Virus record (IMG/VR): IMGVR_UViG_3300050015_000481
Span: 19,399-83,398 of that record
Source of the DNA: a virus
Length of the DNA stretch: 64,000 nt
Strand: one strand, 5' to 3'
This document shows positions 8,601 through 17,082 of this stretch, piece by piece. The translations under genes were made by a program, and so were the position numbers. A model generated the notes under the pieces. The model was not told where the DNA came from, did no database searches, and saw only the letters and a list, made by a program, of their open reading frames with translations. Each line of letters starts with the position of its first letter. Within the stretch, counting starts at the first letter, position 1.

Positions 8601-9341
8601 GCAATACTTGCAAAGATCGTTAAGGATAAGAAAACCAAAGAAGTTGACTTGAAATGTGGTGGTGAGAACTACGCATCATATGATTTAAAACTTAAGAATT
8701 TCGATTTAAATGATTTGGATGAATCAATGTATTTGGAAACCAAAGAGGTTGAATTCTGGAATAGAACGGGTTATGACCCAAGAAAAGTCTGGACAGGTTT
8801 TAAGATGTATGATGACAATAGGGTTTATTATGAAATTTACGATCATGCACTCAATCATCTGAATACTTTAATGGCAGCAAAGAATCTTCCAAAGATCAAG
8901 TCAATTAATGAAGAATATGGTGAAGGTGATATGGTCTTAATTAAAAATGAAAAGATTTTTAGTGTTGGAAAGCATAATGGAACATTCATTGAAATCATCA
9001 GACCAGTGGTTGAGATACCAAAATGTGAACTGGAACTCGAACTCGATAAGAAAAAAGCCGAAGAAGAAGAGAAAATCAGAAATCTTGAAATGACGTTGAT
9101 CGCCAAAACAGAGGAAGAGAAAAAAATCGAATTACAGAAGTTAAAACGTGAACAGTATTTTGATAGGTTCAAGAGACGAATGAACGCACCTGAATTAATG
9201 ACAATTGATGATTTTTTCCGTGATGAATCAGAAGCAGGTGATATGTTGGATTACTATATAAGTCAAATGGAAGGAGAGGATGAGGATGATTCAGAAAATC
9301 CTGACGATGAAAATGATGATGGCGGTGACGGTGCATATTAA
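5649..9341 (+). CDS. Family B DNA polymerase with 3'-5' exonuclease
   Basis: This replicative polymerase has 1230 residues, long for a phage PolB (T4 gp43 is about 900). ExoI is FDCETTG near residues 192-198, ExoII is GFNSEMFDFEF near 252, motif A is DYASLYPM near 533, motif B is LNNSLFGALGSG near 621, and motif C is AVTDGINF near 672. Motif C keeps the catalytic second Asp, but the usual YGDTDS is changed so that the first Asp is absent. The C-terminus carries a coiled, Lys/Glu-rich stretch and a strongly acidic tail (residues about 1195-1230) that may bind a clamp or other partners. It is the third gene of the helicase operon. Confidence 0.93.
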   Translation: MSKMNKLQVLAEIKGFLEGYNNDLKYLVNVETDPTTNIADCIIHEPNKEKKIVKMRYEPFVYVKDLEKLGRTLYEGYSQEYIESKKIKYGITITKLKTGNQKRLVDGYCYKVTSSKSNNAIINYFKDGGIDTFLKVVDADGNIVKDKKTGKPKYVNRELFQSPSTTEQFFISTQSRLYKGFEEYKQVHKLTFDCETTGLRYAMARLFAIGVRDNRGFETILEVEKINDNDAEIKLIQMFFNLIHELKPAVIAGFNSEMFDFEFILGRAKLLGMDLTLLPTGLKADVSLKRRPNTSVKYGNTADKYTATQMWGYSVIDILHAVRRTAAVNSEIKENKLKYIAKLEKIAKPNRTYIAGEDNQIGRFYSENKVFVIDENNNYCQIPNEYQEVAKNLYKLQANRAKLTDDEYKAYRTTYLTGSEKFIKWFREEALVKKMNKFIGGKTLLRQYLLDDLWETEQVDELYNQSSFMLAKIVPTTYQRICTMGTAAIWNLLMTAWSYENDIAIPHCDVNMKFSGGLARCYKSGFSKRIIKIDYASLYPMLQLTWDIFPIFDITGVMKKILLYLTTTRNIYKKLANITDLNTEEVDLLRQIDPEMYVKYVQKAFTPEDIAMFKIKQLPIKILNNSLFGALGSGISFNWSDNVCAARITCCGRIELRHAINWFSKYKCVALLAVTDGINFQYPETTNIGFNDSGEVPVGVDTPIEQAWQYGGKTGINALILKFNKEEMRAPYMSVDNDGESISCLNLSRINYATLALAKDKKSGEMKEKIKLTGNTIKSKVMPGYIQEFIDKGLELILHDKGKEFVDYYNEYAKLLYYRQIPLRKIASKSRIKSTINQYKKRGNDKNGRAKGKQAHMELLIAKRNKIAEEVFQKYKGSLLFVKAEEKLTIEDKLKLVNDYMPPEPELDSVVYFVNTGTKISDSNSGIMKDKVTGEEKFCAAIITADDMLENPDMKGEYNIAKYLNAFNKRVKSLLVGFEPEVSKAILAKIVKDKKTKEVDLKCGGENYASYDLKLKNFDLNDLDESMYLETKEVEFWNRTGYDPRKVWTGFKMYDDNRVYYEIYDHALNHLNTLMAAKNLPKIKSINEEYGEGDMVLIKNEKIFSVGKHNGTFIEIIRPVVEIPKCELELELDKKKAEEEEKIRNLEMTLIAKTEEEKKIELQKLKREQYFDRFKRRMNAPELMTIDDFFRDESEAGDMLDYYISQMEGEDEDDSENPDDENDDGGDGAY

Positions 9342-9350
9342 TATTTAATA

Positions 9351-9359
9351 GTATTTATA
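9351..9359 (+). promoter_or_regulatory. GTATTTATW phage promoter motif
   Basis: GTATTTATA lies 15 bases before the start at 9375, directly after the polymerase gene. Confidence 0.6.
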
Positions 9360-9374
9360 TGAAAATATGTACTA

Positions 9375-9995
9375 ATGAAATTTACAAAAGCTCAGATAAA
9401 TGAGATCATCGATTCAAACGGTGAGCTAATTGGTAAAAATGACGTACCATCAACTGGTAGCGACTTAGAGTCAGCAGCAAATAATACAACAGACTATAAC
9501 CAAAAAATTGGTCAGCAACCATTTAGGTATGACATGTTGGGTCGTTTCGGCTTCACAATGATGCCGTTTATGGAAGGTAAGGAAAGTCAGGAACAGCTTG
9601 AATTAGTGAAAGACCTGAAAGAACTTATGCATCAGAGATTTATGGATATCGCTGGATATTATTACAAAAATCCTGAGAAATTGAAATCAGATTATAGAAG
9701 ACAAGACGGTGGTGAACACACCAAAGAATGTGAAAAACTCGATGCGGAATACGCAAATAAGATTATGGCTGTAATACGCAAACATTTCGAGAAAGCATTT
9801 GAACCTAACAATATTGATGAATCTGCTGTTGTTGAAGACAAGGTTGTTGACAAGAAAACTGAAGACGAAATGTCCAGCAAAGCTGAAGATAAAGAAGTAC
9901 AGGAAAAAAAACTTGAAAAGATCGCTGGTTTAATTAGTAAACTCGATCAAGAAGCTAAAGATAAACTTAAAAACCTACTGGAAAGAAATGGCTAA
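9375..9995 (+). CDS. Hypothetical protein with charged C-terminal tail
   Basis: This is a 206-residue protein with no recognised domain. The middle (about residues 50-100) has a conserved-looking aromatic stretch (FRYDMLGRFGFTMMPFM) followed by helices. The last 70 residues are Lys/Glu/Asp-rich and predicted coiled. It overlaps the Nudix gene by 8 bases and shares the GTATTTATA promoter at 9351, so the two are translated together. It may be a virion or assembly protein, judging only by promoter class and neighbours. Confidence 0.65.
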   Translation: MKFTKAQINEIIDSNGELIGKNDVPSTGSDLESAANNTTDYNQKIGQQPFRYDMLGRFGFTMMPFMEGKESQEQLELVKDLKELMHQRFMDIAGYYYKNPEKLKSDYRRQDGGEHTKECEKLDAEYANKIMAVIRKHFEKAFEPNNIDESAVVEDKVVDKKTEDEMSSKAEDKEVQEKKLEKIAGLISKLDQEAKDKLKNLLERNG

Positions 9996-10764
9996 TCAAC
10001 AATTGTACGATAAAACGTATACAATACCCCCAGAAGTGCTTAATGGCATACAGGTGGCAAAAGCATCGAGTTCTAATGGAAATGGTCTTAAACGAGCTAA
10101 TTTCATCCTTAAAAACGGTGCAATGCCTTATACTGCATTGGTGAAACTCAAACATGATTTTGATAATAATAATTTTACGGATGCTAAACAATATGCTCTT
10201 GCTGGCGGTGATCAGATGAAAGCATTTATTGAAAAAACTCTTGCTGCAGATCGAAATGCTGTTGAACAGTCGAAAACAATTAAACAGGACATGACTACTG
10301 ACCCGAATTCAGAATTAGCACCATACCAAACGCCCAGACTGAATGAGGAAGATAAAAAGAAAAAGGAATTAACGAAGAATGTTTGTGCTGTAATTGTTGA
10401 TAAAGACGATAAGATATTATTACTCAAACGTGCATCTACTCCAAAAATCTGGATGCCTTCGAAATGGGCATTAGTTGGTGGTGGCATTGAAAAAGATGAA
10501 ACACCTTTACAGGCAATCAAAAGAGAGATAATGGAAGAGATTGGTCTGGAGATCGATAAGTTTGTTAAAACCTTCACAATACAAAGACATGAAAGCAGTG
10601 TCGAACACATATTTGCATGTCGTTATGAGGGTGAACCAACTGATATTAAATTAAATGAAGAGAATACTAACTATGGATGGTATGATGTGGATGAAATGCA
10701 GTATTTGGATACTGTACCGCATTTATTGGAATATATTACATTAACATTTGTAAAATACGATTAA
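9988..10764 (+). CDS. Nudix hydrolase fused to an N-terminal phage domain
   Basis: This 258-residue protein is in two parts. Residues about 128-250 are a Nudix pyrophosphohydrolase, with the full Nudix box from G165 through E171, R179-E180 and E183-E184 to G186. Residues 1-115 are a separate domain seen here without a named family. The joint contains the motif LNE at 118-120, the form cut by T4-type prohead proteases. Nudix enzymes hydrolyse nucleoside diphosphates linked to another group, such as oxidised dNTPs, NAD or caps; the substrate cannot be told. An alternative is that the N-part only anchors the enzyme in the virion. Confidence 0.85.
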   Translation: MANQQLYDKTYTIPPEVLNGIQVAKASSSNGNGLKRANFILKNGAMPYTALVKLKHDFDNNNFTDAKQYALAGGDQMKAFIEKTLAADRNAVEQSKTIKQDMTTDPNSELAPYQTPRLNEEDKKKKELTKNVCAVIVDKDDKILLLKRASTPKIWMPSKWALVGGGIEKDETPLQAIKREIMEEIGLEIDKFVKTFTIQRHESSVEHIFACRYEGEPTDIKLNEENTNYGWYDVDEMQYLDTVPHLLEYITLTFVKYD

Positions 10765-10767
10765 TTC

Positions 10768-10776
10768 GTATTTATA
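10768..10776 (+). promoter_or_regulatory. GTATTTATW phage promoter motif
   Basis: GTATTTATA lies 36 bases before the start at 10813, in the intergenic gap after the Nudix gene. Confidence 0.55.
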
Positions 10777-10812
10777 TATAAATAATATTAACAAAATTAA
10801 AAACAAAATAAA

Positions 10813-11073
10813 ATGGCAGATAATACAACAGACCCAAGCAGACTTCTTGCTAATAGTGTACAGTTCAGAGATAAAAATGTTGCGAAGAATCGTTACAAAA
10901 CCAACAACGAATATGTTGCTGGTCATCCAGACGCATTATCCACAGGTGATGAATTGGGTAAAGACGAATTAAATGGTAATACTGGTAGTGCAACTGATAT
11001 TAAAGAAAGACAAAAAGAAATTGTCAAAAACAAATTTAATTCAAACAGAACATATAACGCAAGCAACGCATAA
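10813..11073 (+). CDS. Small hypothetical protein
   Basis: This 86-residue hydrophilic protein is rich in Asn, Asp, Lys and Thr and contains two similar segments, each of the form (E/N)...KNRYKTNNEY or KNKFNSNRTY. This suggests an internal duplication of about 45 residues. It has no membrane or nucleic-acid motif. Its stop overlaps the start of the next gene by one base (TAATG), so the pair is coupled. Function unknown. Confidence 0.65.
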   Translation: MADNTTDPSRLLANSVQFRDKNVAKNRYKTNNEYVAGHPDALSTGDELGKDELNGNTGSATDIKERQKEIVKNKFNSNRTYNASNA

Positions 11074-11999
11074 TGTTGAGTGAGGCTAAAATACTGTTCG
11101 AGAATATCAGACATTTTCGCCAGCTTCTTAGCGAAGCTGTTAGCGATAGTGTAATCGTTGATGCAATTAACGAGCATAAATATCTTTATATTTATTATGA
11201 AGGTGAGACAACTCAAGAAACTGGTTATCGAACAATCAGACCATTCGTTTTAGGTAAATTGAAAAACGGTAATTTAGCACTGAGAGCTTGGCAGGATAAG
11301 GGTAGAAGTGATAGTCTCAGGGCAGATTCTCCAAGAAACAGATTACATCACGAACATGAATTTGATGAAGGCAAAACAAAACCGGGTTGGCGTTTATTCC
11401 TTGTTGATAACATTAAATCAGCATATCCTACTGGTGTGAAATTTAATAAAAAAGATGGTAGCGTAATGATACCGACTGGTTATAAAGAGCATGATAAGTC
11501 AATGACTGGTGGAATCGTTGCATTTATTTCGGCAAATGGTAGAGAAGAAATGCAAGCAAGTGGTACAACAGGTACAACTACACAAAAAATTCCGAGATAC
11601 GAGAAGTTCAAGAATGCCGATATTAATAAGAGGAAACTCACGAAAGCTGATGTCATTGGTTTATACGATATTGCTACACGTGTTATGAAAAAATCAATTA
11701 ATAGGTTCTTTGTATCAATTGATGATCAGAATTATTATTACTTACAGGATAAGAATATTAAAGCCAGATTTCCACAGAATGCAATTGTTGGTGATCTTGA
11801 TGTATTATATGATCAGTTTGTAAGAAAACAGCCACAAGAGCCACAGCAATTGAGCCAGACTGATGCTTATATGAAACAGGAATTGGATAAACTTGCTAAG
11901 AGTACAGCAGCAAATAATGCAAAAACACCTGAAGAACAAAAAATGATGAAAGAAAATGAAAAATTCCCTGTTGACAAAAGGACCTTTTTCAAAATCTAA
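11073..11999 (+). CDS. WYL-domain-like protein
   Basis: This is a 308-residue protein. Residues about 30-115 resemble a WYL fold: a YIYYEGE strand, R-x-I-R-P-F, an aromatic AW, and then WRLFLVDNIKSAY, which matches the usual R-x-F-x-(L/V)-x-R/N-I element. WYL domains bind nucleic acid or nucleotides and often regulate defence genes, but here no helix-turn-helix is visible. The C-terminal 80 residues are Gln/Lys-rich and disordered. The N-terminus contains two LSEA motifs, of the prohead-protease L-x-E form. The WYL assignment is moderate. Confidence 0.55.
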   Translation: MLSEAKILFENIRHFRQLLSEAVSDSVIVDAINEHKYLYIYYEGETTQETGYRTIRPFVLGKLKNGNLALRAWQDKGRSDSLRADSPRNRLHHEHEFDEGKTKPGWRLFLVDNIKSAYPTGVKFNKKDGSVMIPTGYKEHDKSMTGGIVAFISANGREEMQASGTTGTTTQKIPRYEKFKNADINKRKLTKADVIGLYDIATRVMKKSINRFFVSIDDQNYYYLQDKNIKARFPQNAIVGDLDVLYDQFVRKQPQEPQQLSQTDAYMKQELDKLAKSTAANNAKTPEEQKMMKENEKFPVDKRTFFKI

Positions 12000-12000
12000 C

Positions 12001-12009
12001 GTATTTATA
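12001..12009 (+). promoter_or_regulatory. GTATTTATW phage promoter motif
   Basis: GTATTTATA lies 22 bases before the start at 12032. Confidence 0.6.
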
Positions 12010-12031
12010 AAAAAATATAAAATTTTATAAA

Positions 12032-12697
12032 ATGGCAAAACCCGATTTAAATAAACTAAAAAACGAAATTGATAGTCGTAAAAGGGAAAGAAATACTACC
12101 TTAACACCTAATGGTGAAAATATTGCACCACGTGATGTATTTCTTAACGGCTTGCTTGAATCATATAAGACTGGTAGAGAAACTACTGCAAGTGCATTAG
12201 TTAAGACCGTTAATAACAAAGCTGCTGCAAAGAGTGGTGAAAAAAATCTTCAAATTACTGAAGCACCAGTACAACAGCCACAGCAACCACAAGGCACTCC
12301 AAGAAGAATAACTGATGTTGATATGTCACCTGAAAGGGATGAATTATTATGGGCAGAAGTTGAAAGAAAGAAAAAAATGACATTGGCTGAACAGATTGGT
12401 GATTTCAGGAATACACCACCAGTGGGCGCACCAATGAATAACAATGTTAAACAGCCATCTGCTCTCAATGAGGTATATTTAACAGAGAACATGAAGAAAT
12501 ACATGGATAATTATCTGGTTGAAAATCTGGGTCCTGTTTTCGAAGAAGCTATTAAAGGTACAATAATTGAAATGTACGCTGCAGAACGAATCAAAGAAGT
12601 TCTGGCAGAGAATAAAGATATGATAAAAGAATTGGTCAAAGAAACCATTCGAGAAATTCAAAAAGCTAACGCAGATAAAAAGAAAGCACAATCTTAA
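12032..12697 (+). CDS. Hypothetical, helical, possibly virion-associated protein
   Basis: This 221-residue protein has a basic N-terminus, a disordered Gln/Pro segment near residue 80 (QQPQQPQ) and a helical C-terminal half. The segment ALNEVYLTENMKKYM near residue 145 contains two adjacent L-x-E motifs. The C-terminal helix (EVLAENKDMIKELVKETIREI) resembles in style the small protein at 54709. It is a single-gene unit bounded by a GTATTTATA promoter and a strong terminator. It has no known family. Confidence 0.65.
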   Translation: MAKPDLNKLKNEIDSRKRERNTTLTPNGENIAPRDVFLNGLLESYKTGRETTASALVKTVNNKAAAKSGEKNLQITEAPVQQPQQPQGTPRRITDVDMSPERDELLWAEVERKKKMTLAEQIGDFRNTPPVGAPMNNNVKQPSALNEVYLTENMKKYMDNYLVENLGPVFEEAIKGTIIEMYAAERIKEVLAENKDMIKELVKETIREIQKANADKKKAQS

Positions 12698-12713
12698 TTG
12701 TGCTTTCTTTTTT
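12677..12713 (+). terminator. Rho-independent terminator
   Basis: AAAGAAAGCACAA pairs with TTGTGCTTTCTTT across a 6-base loop, ending in a T run. The left arm encodes the last residues of the upstream gene. Confidence 0.9.
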
Positions 12714-12725
12714 GATAGTAAGTTT

Positions 12726-12734
12726 GTATTTATG
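12726..12734 (+). promoter_or_regulatory. GTATTTATW-like promoter motif
   Basis: GTATTTATG, one mismatch in the last position, lies 22 bases before the polyvalent protein start and just after a terminator. Confidence 0.5.
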
Positions 12735-12756
12735 AATATAGTATAAATCTTCGATA

Positions 12757-15700
12757 ATGGTTAAACTAAAAATATTCGAATTATACAACAATGCCGATGG
12801 AAATGACGATATGCTTTCTGATATCGGTAATGTTGGCATGGAAGTAAGACAAGGCATGTGGACATTTATGCCTGATAGAGTTGGCGATAATAGTCCAGCA
12901 ATTCAAGAAGACGAAAATTTTAAATCTCCACAGGTAGACCAAGGTGTGTTAAAAAATCACGCATATGCCAGAGAATTAGCATATACTTTTGCAAGAAAAA
13001 TTGGCATACAAATAACAAAAGATTTGGGTGGCGGTGGAAATGGACGTGCATTCGAAATTAGTCCAGAAGTTGTGCTAAAATTAACTACCGATGTCAGTGA
13101 AGTAGATGCTGCAATTAAAACGCTTAGAGAAGAACCAAAACATCTTGCTGAGATTTATGGAATTTATAAACTCATTGATACTGAGAAAAATGCATCGTTA
13201 TATGCCATACTTCAAGAGCACATTCAAGAAAAACCATTGGAAAAATTCAGGGAATATAATAAAATAATAAATGCTATTATGCCAAGTGGTCTGGGACTTG
13301 AAGATTTTTTTGGTTTAATGAGATTACCTAAAAAATTTAATTATAGTGATTTAGCTGAAAAAGCAAAATTACTTCTTACAGATACTCCAGAAGCGAACAT
13401 TAATGAACAAGATAGAAAGGAAGCATATAATTATCTTATTGCATTACTTGATATAAGACAGGAATTAATTGATTATGGTATTAAATCAACTGACTATTGG
13501 ACTATTGCAAATCTTGGATATGATAAAGGTATATTAAAATATTTTGATGTCGGTGGATATGTTGCACCAAAACCAGAAATTCCAAAAGATCATGTGGTAA
13601 CGTTGCCTGAAGATGGTAGCGCAAAATTTAGCACAGATAATGGTATTGGTCAAGATGATGAACCACCATATGATAACAATGACACTTCACCCTCAATAGA
13701 AAATGATCTCAATGCAAATTTAAATATGCGTGAAGATTTGGAATACAATCACGTTAGTGATGCAACACAAGATCAATACGAGCTTGATGAAAGACAATTA
13801 TCTTCAATGGCTGGAAGCAGTACTGTTGAAGTTAAACAGAAATGCAGATTAGCTGGAAATGGCAATACTTCAACCGCTTGCAATCAGGGTGATATAAGAA
13901 ATCTGAATATCAAGCCATTGCATGAAAGTGCAAGTCTTAATATACCCGAAAATCTCAGTGGATATGATTCACTTAAAATAATGAATGGTGATCAGACTGT
14001 AGGTGAGGTTGGAATTATGGACAGAGGTGTACATGGTGGAAATCATTATATTGCAATTGACAAAATCTTTATTAATAAGGAATTTAGGGGTAACGATTAT
14101 GCAAATGATGCAATGAAATTGATTTTTGCTTATGCTGATAAAAATAATTTAATTGTTACCTTGACACCAGATAATATCTGGGGTGCAAGTGTACCAAAGT
14201 TAAAAGCATGGTATAAATCACTGGGATTTATTGAAAATAAAGGCAAGAAAAAAGATTTCCAGACTATGCAGTTAATGTATAGATTACCAAAAACTCCTAC
14301 AAATCTCAATGAAGACATTGACCCTAAAACAATTAATACAAACAGAAGGGCAATATATTCCGTAATTACTGGCAAAAGAAAATTGGCATTTGGTGAAGTT
14401 GATAAGCCATTAGGACAGGCAATTGAGAAAAGAGGTTTTGGTATAATACCAGTGAGAATGACTTCACGTCATGGTATGATGAGCATAGTTTATAATAAAG
14501 ATTCATATGAAAATGCAAGAAAACTTTATGAAATAGCTAAGACGCATGGTGATTATCTTACAGATAATACGGCAAGTGAAGCTCGTGAAATAGGTAGATT
14601 ATTAGAATATAAAGAAGAAAGTATTGCAGAATATATAAAACAGAAATATGGTGACAGAGCATTATCTACACATGAAAAATCACCAGAAGACTTCGATGAT
14701 CTTTCTGAAGATATGGATTTTTGGGATTTGAATGATTTAAATGAAGAGAACTTTCCAGCATTCGAAAAACAAATCGAAAAAGATGAAATTACTCACGGTC
14801 TTGATAAAAAAGTTCTTTATGAACAAGATGATTTTAAAGTATGTGTAGTTAATGGCGATGCTGTCAGAGGTAATGGTTTTGATGAATGGGTAGATGGTGG
14901 TCATCATTATGTAGATGCTGATTTACCGAAAGACGAACAAAAATACGCTAAATTTATTCCAGAGGATGAAATTTGGATTGATGACGTATTTTTATCAAAA
15001 CCAAATGATATGGCAGCAATTATACTTCATGAAAAACTCGAAAGATATTTAATGAAGAATTATGGTATTGAATACGAAAATGCACACACAGATTATGCAA
15101 ATAAAGCAGAAGTTGTCTTCAGAAAATTAGTTAAGGATGGTACTGGCTCACTTATAAGCCAGAAAATTTTCGATGCATTTGTAAATAAATTTATACAAGA
15201 CCATTCCGATAAAAAAGTTCATGAAGGAGTAGCAGATGTAGCTGCAGATAAACAGTTTGGTATACAACAACCACATGCGGGTTTTGAAGACAAATTCAAC
15301 AGGGAAGAAAATGAAGAAGATGTAGTCTTTGCTGGTGATACTGATGGTATGATAATAATAAGAAATCCCAAATCATGGAAAAACATATATGGCTATGTTA
15401 GGGGAATTATTGACCCAGAAGGTAATCTTTATATTCAACAAAAACCCGTAGGCATTCACTTTGAAATGCTTGAGGAATTGAATAAATTAGGACTTGTTGA
15501 CAATGAAGCAGATTGGGATGAAAAATTACCAACGAACTTTCTTACAGTACAACGATATTTAAGGTCGAATAAAATTTTACTCGGTGAATCAAACTCACCA
15601 AGATATCCAGAACCAAGAGACCCAAATTCTATGTTTTGGAGCAAAATTCCACCAGTTGAGGTAGCTATCCCATATTATCAGGCTTTCTTAGATAAGGCTA

Positions 15701-17082
15701 AAAAGAAAAATCCCAGCATGGATTTTATTAATGAGATAATAAGTACATATAGGAAACAGCATGAGAATGATGAAACGTTTGGTGGTAATGATTTTAATGA
15801 AAATTTAAAAAATTCTGATAATCATAATGATTTATATGTAGAAAATGTTAACTTTGCAAAAAATGATTCGATGAATGAGAATGAAATAATGTCATTAGAT
15901 GATTTGCCTTTCAAAGATGATGTTGAACGTCAAGGCGGTAAGGTATATAGTGTTGGTGGTGCAGTAAGGGATAAATTTTTAGGTAAAGAATCTAAGGACT
16001 TGGATGTTATTGTTACTGGCATTCCACTTGATAAATTGGAGAGAATCATATCGAGATATGGTGTTGTTAACTCAGTTGGTAAATCATATGGTGTGTTGAA
16101 GTTCAAGCCACGTGGTGCTCCTGAAGACAGTGAAGATATTGATATTGTTATTCCACGTACAGATACCCCAACAGGCGGTGGTGGATATCAGGATTTTGAT
16201 ATTCAATCAGATCATACCATACCACTTGAAAAAGATTTGGAACGTAGGGACTTTACCATTAATGCAATGGCAAGAGATAGAAATGGCGAAATAATTGACC
16301 CTTATGGTGGTCAGGAAGACCTGAAGAATAAAATTATTCGTGCAGTTAATCCCGAAGCATTTAGTGATGACCCACTGAGAATGTTACGTGCTGTGCAATT
16401 TGCATGCCGTTTCGGTTTTACTATTGAGCCACACACAATGAAAATGATCAAAGACAATGTTGCGGAAATCAAACGTATTTCTGCTGAAAGATACTTAATT
16501 GAATTTGATAAGATCATTAAAAAGGGCAATATAGTAATGGGTGTTGAACTACTTATGGAAACAGGCTTGTTTTCACAGATATTTAATGCACAGCCAAAAA
16601 ATGTTACTCCTTTATTTGCCAAAGTTAAGACAATGGCTGAATTTCTTTATTTGCTTATGACTGGTTCTGTAAATAATCCTGCAGAATTCTATTTGGAACA
16701 TTTTGCAAGTGATGAAGATGCAAAAAGAAGTAAGAACTACAAAGAGATTCGTGCACTTGAAACAGGATTTGAAAGCGGTGAAGCAACAAACTTAATCGAA
16801 GCACGTTCAATTGCACATAATATGTATCTTATATTTCCACAAGTGTTGGAAAGCCAGATATTACCAAACATAATCAGGGTTGCATCGCAGGAATTACTTC
16901 AAGGTAAATATCCTAAGACTGTGAATGAATTGGCGGTTAATGGTAATGATTTAATGGAACTTGGTTTACAAGGTAAAGCAGTTGGTGATATGCAAAAATC
17001 ATTATTATTGAAGATTTATTCAAATAAAGTTATGAATAATAAAGAAGATTTACTATCTTTGGCGGGTCAAAATGGAAAATAA
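12757..17082 (+). CDS. Polyvalent protein: kinase-like, GNAT, zincin-like and CCA-adding nucleotidyltransferase parts
   Basis: This is a 1441-residue multi-enzyme chain. Residues about 70-270 look like a protein-kinase fold: glycine-rich loop LGGGGNGRAF near 89-98, VLKLT with the beta-3 Lys, hinge YAILQEH, and YFDVGG in the DFG position. Residues about 390-512 are a GNAT acetyltransferase (FRGNDYANDAM, then AWYKSLGF). Residues about 685-800 resemble a zincin (ILHEKLERYL...AHTDYANKAE). Residues about 1047-1441 are a class II tRNA nucleotidyltransferase/poly(A) polymerase head (SVGGAVRDKFLG, DLDVIV, RRDFTINAMA, DPLRMLRAVQFA). L-x-E or M-N-E motifs fall at 388, 517, 649, 661 and 1039, close to each joint. 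The last 11 bases overlap a homing endonuclease. Confidence 0.85.
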   Translation: MVKLKIFELYNNADGNDDMLSDIGNVGMEVRQGMWTFMPDRVGDNSPAIQEDENFKSPQVDQGVLKNHAYARELAYTFARKIGIQITKDLGGGGNGRAFEISPEVVLKLTTDVSEVDAAIKTLREEPKHLAEIYGIYKLIDTEKNASLYAILQEHIQEKPLEKFREYNKIINAIMPSGLGLEDFFGLMRLPKKFNYSDLAEKAKLLLTDTPEANINEQDRKEAYNYLIALLDIRQELIDYGIKSTDYWTIANLGYDKGILKYFDVGGYVAPKPEIPKDHVVTLPEDGSAKFSTDNGIGQDDEPPYDNNDTSPSIENDLNANLNMREDLEYNHVSDATQDQYELDERQLSSMAGSSTVEVKQKCRLAGNGNTSTACNQGDIRNLNIKPLHESASLNIPENLSGYDSLKIMNGDQTVGEVGIMDRGVHGGNHYIAIDKIFINKEFRGNDYANDAMKLIFAYADKNNLIVTLTPDNIWGASVPKLKAWYKSLGFIENKGKKKDFQTMQLMYRLPKTPTNLNEDIDPKTINTNRRAIYSVITGKRKLAFGEVDKPLGQAIEKRGFGIIPVRMTSRHGMMSIVYNKDSYENARKLYEIAKTHGDYLTDNTASEAREIGRLLEYKEESIAEYIKQKYGDRALSTHEKSPEDFDDLSEDMDFWDLNDLNEENFPAFEKQIEKDEITHGLDKKVLYEQDDFKVCVVNGDAVRGNGFDEWVDGGHHYVDADLPKDEQKYAKFIPEDEIWIDDVFLSKPNDMAAIILHEKLERYLMKNYGIEYENAHTDYANKAEVVFRKLVKDGTGSLISQKIFDAFVNKFIQDHSDKKVHEGVADVAADKQFGIQQPHAGFEDKFNREENEEDVVFAGDTDGMIIIRNPKSWKNIYGYVRGIIDPEGNLYIQQKPVGIHFEMLEELNKLGLVDNEADWDEKLPTNFLTVQRYLRSNKILLGESNSPRYPEPRDPNSMFWSKIPPVEVAIPYYQAFLDKAKKKNPSMDFINEIISTYRKQHENDETFGGNDFNENLKNSDNHNDLYVENVNFAKNDSMNENEIMSLDDLPFKDDVERQGGKVYSVGGAVRDKFLGKESKDLDVIVTGIPLDKLERIISRYGVVNSVGKSYGVLKFKPRGAPEDSEDIDIVIPRTDTPTGGGGYQDFDIQSDHTIPLEKDLERRDFTINAMARDRNGEIIDPYGGQEDLKNKIIRAVNPEAFSDDPLRMLRAVQFACRFGFTIEPHTMKMIKDNVAEIKRISAERYLIEFDKIIKKGNIVMGVELLMETGLFSQIFNAQPKNVTPLFAKVKTMAEFLYLLMTGSVNNPAEFYLEHFASDEDAKRSKNYKEIRALETGFESGEATNLIEARSIAHNMYLIFPQVLESQILPNIIRVASQELLQGKYPKTVNELAVNGNDLMELGLQGKAVGDMQKSLLLKIYSNKVMNNKEDLLSLAGQNGK

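Noticed and set aside
8855-9172. Long open frames on the minus strand within the polymerase and other large genes
   Set aside because: They have Ser/Phe/Ile-rich compositions typical of the complement of Lys/Glu-rich coding DNA, no promoter motif and no recognisable domain.
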